Shown: positions 62,631 through 64,000 of the stretch, piece by piece | How positions within the stretch are numbered: the stretch's first letter is position 1 | Layout of the letters: the number at the start of each line of letters is the position of its first letter | NCBI GenBank assembly: GCA_947471745.1 | Contig: CANJKZ010000084.1 | Coordinates: forward strand, 1,968,501-2,032,500 | Source: Closterium sp. Naga37s-1 | Taxonomy: Eukaryota; Streptophyta; Zygnematophyceae; Desmidiales; Closteriaceae | Reading direction: 5' to 3' | DNA: 64,000 nucleotides | Program-made: the position numbers and the translations under genes | The notes under the pieces: generated by a model | What the model was told of the DNA's origin: nothing | The model's database searches: none | What the model saw: the letters and a program-made list of their open reading frames with translations, nothing else

Positions 62631-64000
62631 TGTTATAGTCACAATAGGCTTGAATGTGCCTAAAACGAAAGATAGAGTGCACAGACGGATTTCTGCACAG
62701 CGGCTTCAAACGTTGATAGCGTTCTGGTCACAGCTTCAAATGACCTGATTCAGCTTGGATCTGGAGCGGCTTAACGTTGCCTACAATAAAAAATTTAGAT
62801 TGCACAATTTCATAAAGAATTGACGAGACAGCGTCGGTTTGAACGAACAGTACTATGGCAGCCACTATAGTCTTAGAACACAAGATAGGAAGAGTTACGA
62901 GTTGGGAATGACTCCCAGCTCCTACAAACCCCAAGAGCCGAGGTAGAGTGATGTGGAACACTGCCACACTGTCCCCAACCACGAAGGGTCTCGAAACTAG
63001 CCTCCACAAGGGCCTACACCAAGAGAAATGTTACACTATACTAAGTAATGTAACTATTCTCACTATCTTGAGGTTTACCCTTTTGGATAGCTTCGAAATC
63101 ACTTGAATCTTGAAACCAAGGCTCTGGTTCTTCAAGATCAATTCTTTTTTGAGTTCTCGGAAGTCTGCTGCGCATGCCTGCGATACGCCGAACATTCCAC
63201 ACACGACAAAATAGAAAAAACGCACACGACACGCAAACGACGACATGACATGCGACTAGCGATAACTCGCTATTGACTCGACACACACATTCAAAATCAT
63301 GCCTCATCATTCACACACTATTATAAGCATGAAATATATATTATCTCATGCCTTCATACCATTCGACTGGCTGCCTTGTCATCTTCACGTAGTGCAACTC
63401 AACTTCACCCGCGGCCACCATGCTCCTCGTCCAATGCCATTTCACCCTCATGTGCTTCGTCAGGCCATGCAACACAGGGTTCTTAGCAAGAGCAATGGCA
63501 CCTTGACTGTCAGAGTAGAGTGGGTTAGGTCCTTGCTGCTCCTCCCCCAATTCAGCCAACAAACGCCGCTGCCACACAATCTCCCGTACGGCACGGAAGA
63601 GTGCCATGTACTCGGACTCCACCGAGCTCAATGCTTGATCCACCTGCTTCTTGCTCTCCCAAGCAGTTGGACCTCCACCAACACAGCAAATGAACCCTCC
63701 AACACTTGTCATGTCCTCTGGTTCCGATGCATAAGAAGCATCCAAGAATGCAGTGAGGAACAAACGCCCGGGTTCAACACCATCCGCGCCCTTTTGGCGC
63801 CTTTGCGCCGCCGCCGAGTATTGTAGCCCAACCGTCGCTGTTTGGCCAAGATACTTGGCCGCCCTCATTCCAGCAGCTACCTGCTCCTCATTAGGGCATT
63901 GAACAACCCTAGCCAACTGTCCGGTAGCAAAGGCGACGTCCGGTTGTGTGTTAACCGCCGCATACATGAGGCTGCCCACCAACGAGTCAAAACAGCGCCT
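62631..64000 (-). mobile_element. D1: 3' end of a further Ty1/copia element leaving the right edge
   Basis: A putative 3' LTR (about 62631-63288, plus start TGTTATAGTC, other end near cgacacaca) is followed by an RNase H frame to the window end. The coding sequence is closer to C1 than to A or B. Only the LTR start is reasonably marked; the inner LTR border is uncertain. Confidence 0.65.
63341..64000 (-). pseudogene. pol: D1 copia RNase H and RT end (partial)
   Basis: The open frame from the edge reads LVGSLMYAAVNTQPDVAFATGQLARVV (RT thumb/connection), then FLDASYASEPEDMTSVGGF, SSVESEYMALFRAVREIVWQRRLL and SDSQGAIALAKNPVLHGLTKHM. The catalytic acidic residues are present. The usual end (ADxLTK) is replaced by VEWYEGMR before a stop, so the C-terminus is probably frameshifted. 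It runs beyond 64000. Confidence 0.85.

Overview
The window is eukaryotic nuclear DNA from a green-lineage genome. A plant-type mitochondrial dihydrolipoyl dehydrogenase gene, spliced exons with GT...AG borders, and plant-style Ty1/copia, Ty3/gypsy, LINE and hAT elements all point that way. A streptophyte alga (for example a zygnematophyte) is my best guess, from the look of the proteins only. No bacterial operon, rRNA gene, tRNA gene or CRISPR array was seen. Almost the whole window is transposable-element sequence, and much of it can be ordered in time because insertions lie inside one another and most have readable 5-bp target-site duplications (TSDs).

Left block (1-17390). A decayed Ty3/gypsy element on the minus strand (Gypsy-1, 1-3614) runs off the left edge. 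The only clear host gene follows: a dihydrolipoyl dehydrogenase (E3/LPD) gene on the plus strand, exons recognised between about 4751 and 15840. One intron holds a 0.6-kb minisatellite. The last coding exon is split by a solo LTR of the B copia family (7374-15645, TSD GATAG), and that LTR is itself split by a complete A-family copia element (A1, 7690-15014, TSD CACAC). Removing both restores the reading frame exactly, apart from one TAG codon.

Middle block (17391-30720). A rotten A-family copia (A2, plus strand) starts at 17391. Its 5' LTR carries a small non-autonomous LTR element (N1, 17421-18949, TSD TATAG). Its leader carries a B-family copia (B2, 19612-26845, minus strand, TSD TGCCC), which in turn has a tRNA-like SINE/TRIM insertion in its integrase region. 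The 3' LTR of A2 is broken by the 3' end of another copia (A3) facing the other way.

Three-level nest (30720-47175). A second gypsy element (Gypsy-2, minus) is interrupted in gag by B1 (B-family copia, plus, 32695-46536, TSD GCTCC). The 5' LTR of B1 is interrupted by a nearly intact copia of a third family (C1, 33088-39511, TSD GACAC). The 3' LTR of B1 and the solo LTR in the LPD gene keep the empty target sites and so confirm the joins.

Right block (47176-64000). A degenerate LINE is followed by an unrecognised, apparently spliced minus-strand gene. The reading frame of that gene is cut by a third A-family copia (A4, 51629-58918, TSD CCATC) and continues exactly across the empty site. Then come a short palindrome-rich GAACACGTTCG element, a decayed hAT transposase, a worn B-like LTR, and the 3' end of a further copia element that leaves the right edge.

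The A, B and C families differ in LTRs, primer-binding sites, leader structure and gag zinc knuckle. The A family has two features I do not recognise from the literature: a variable GC-rich minisatellite leader, and a short SPQQLREW module present both in gag and in the integrase-RT spacer.
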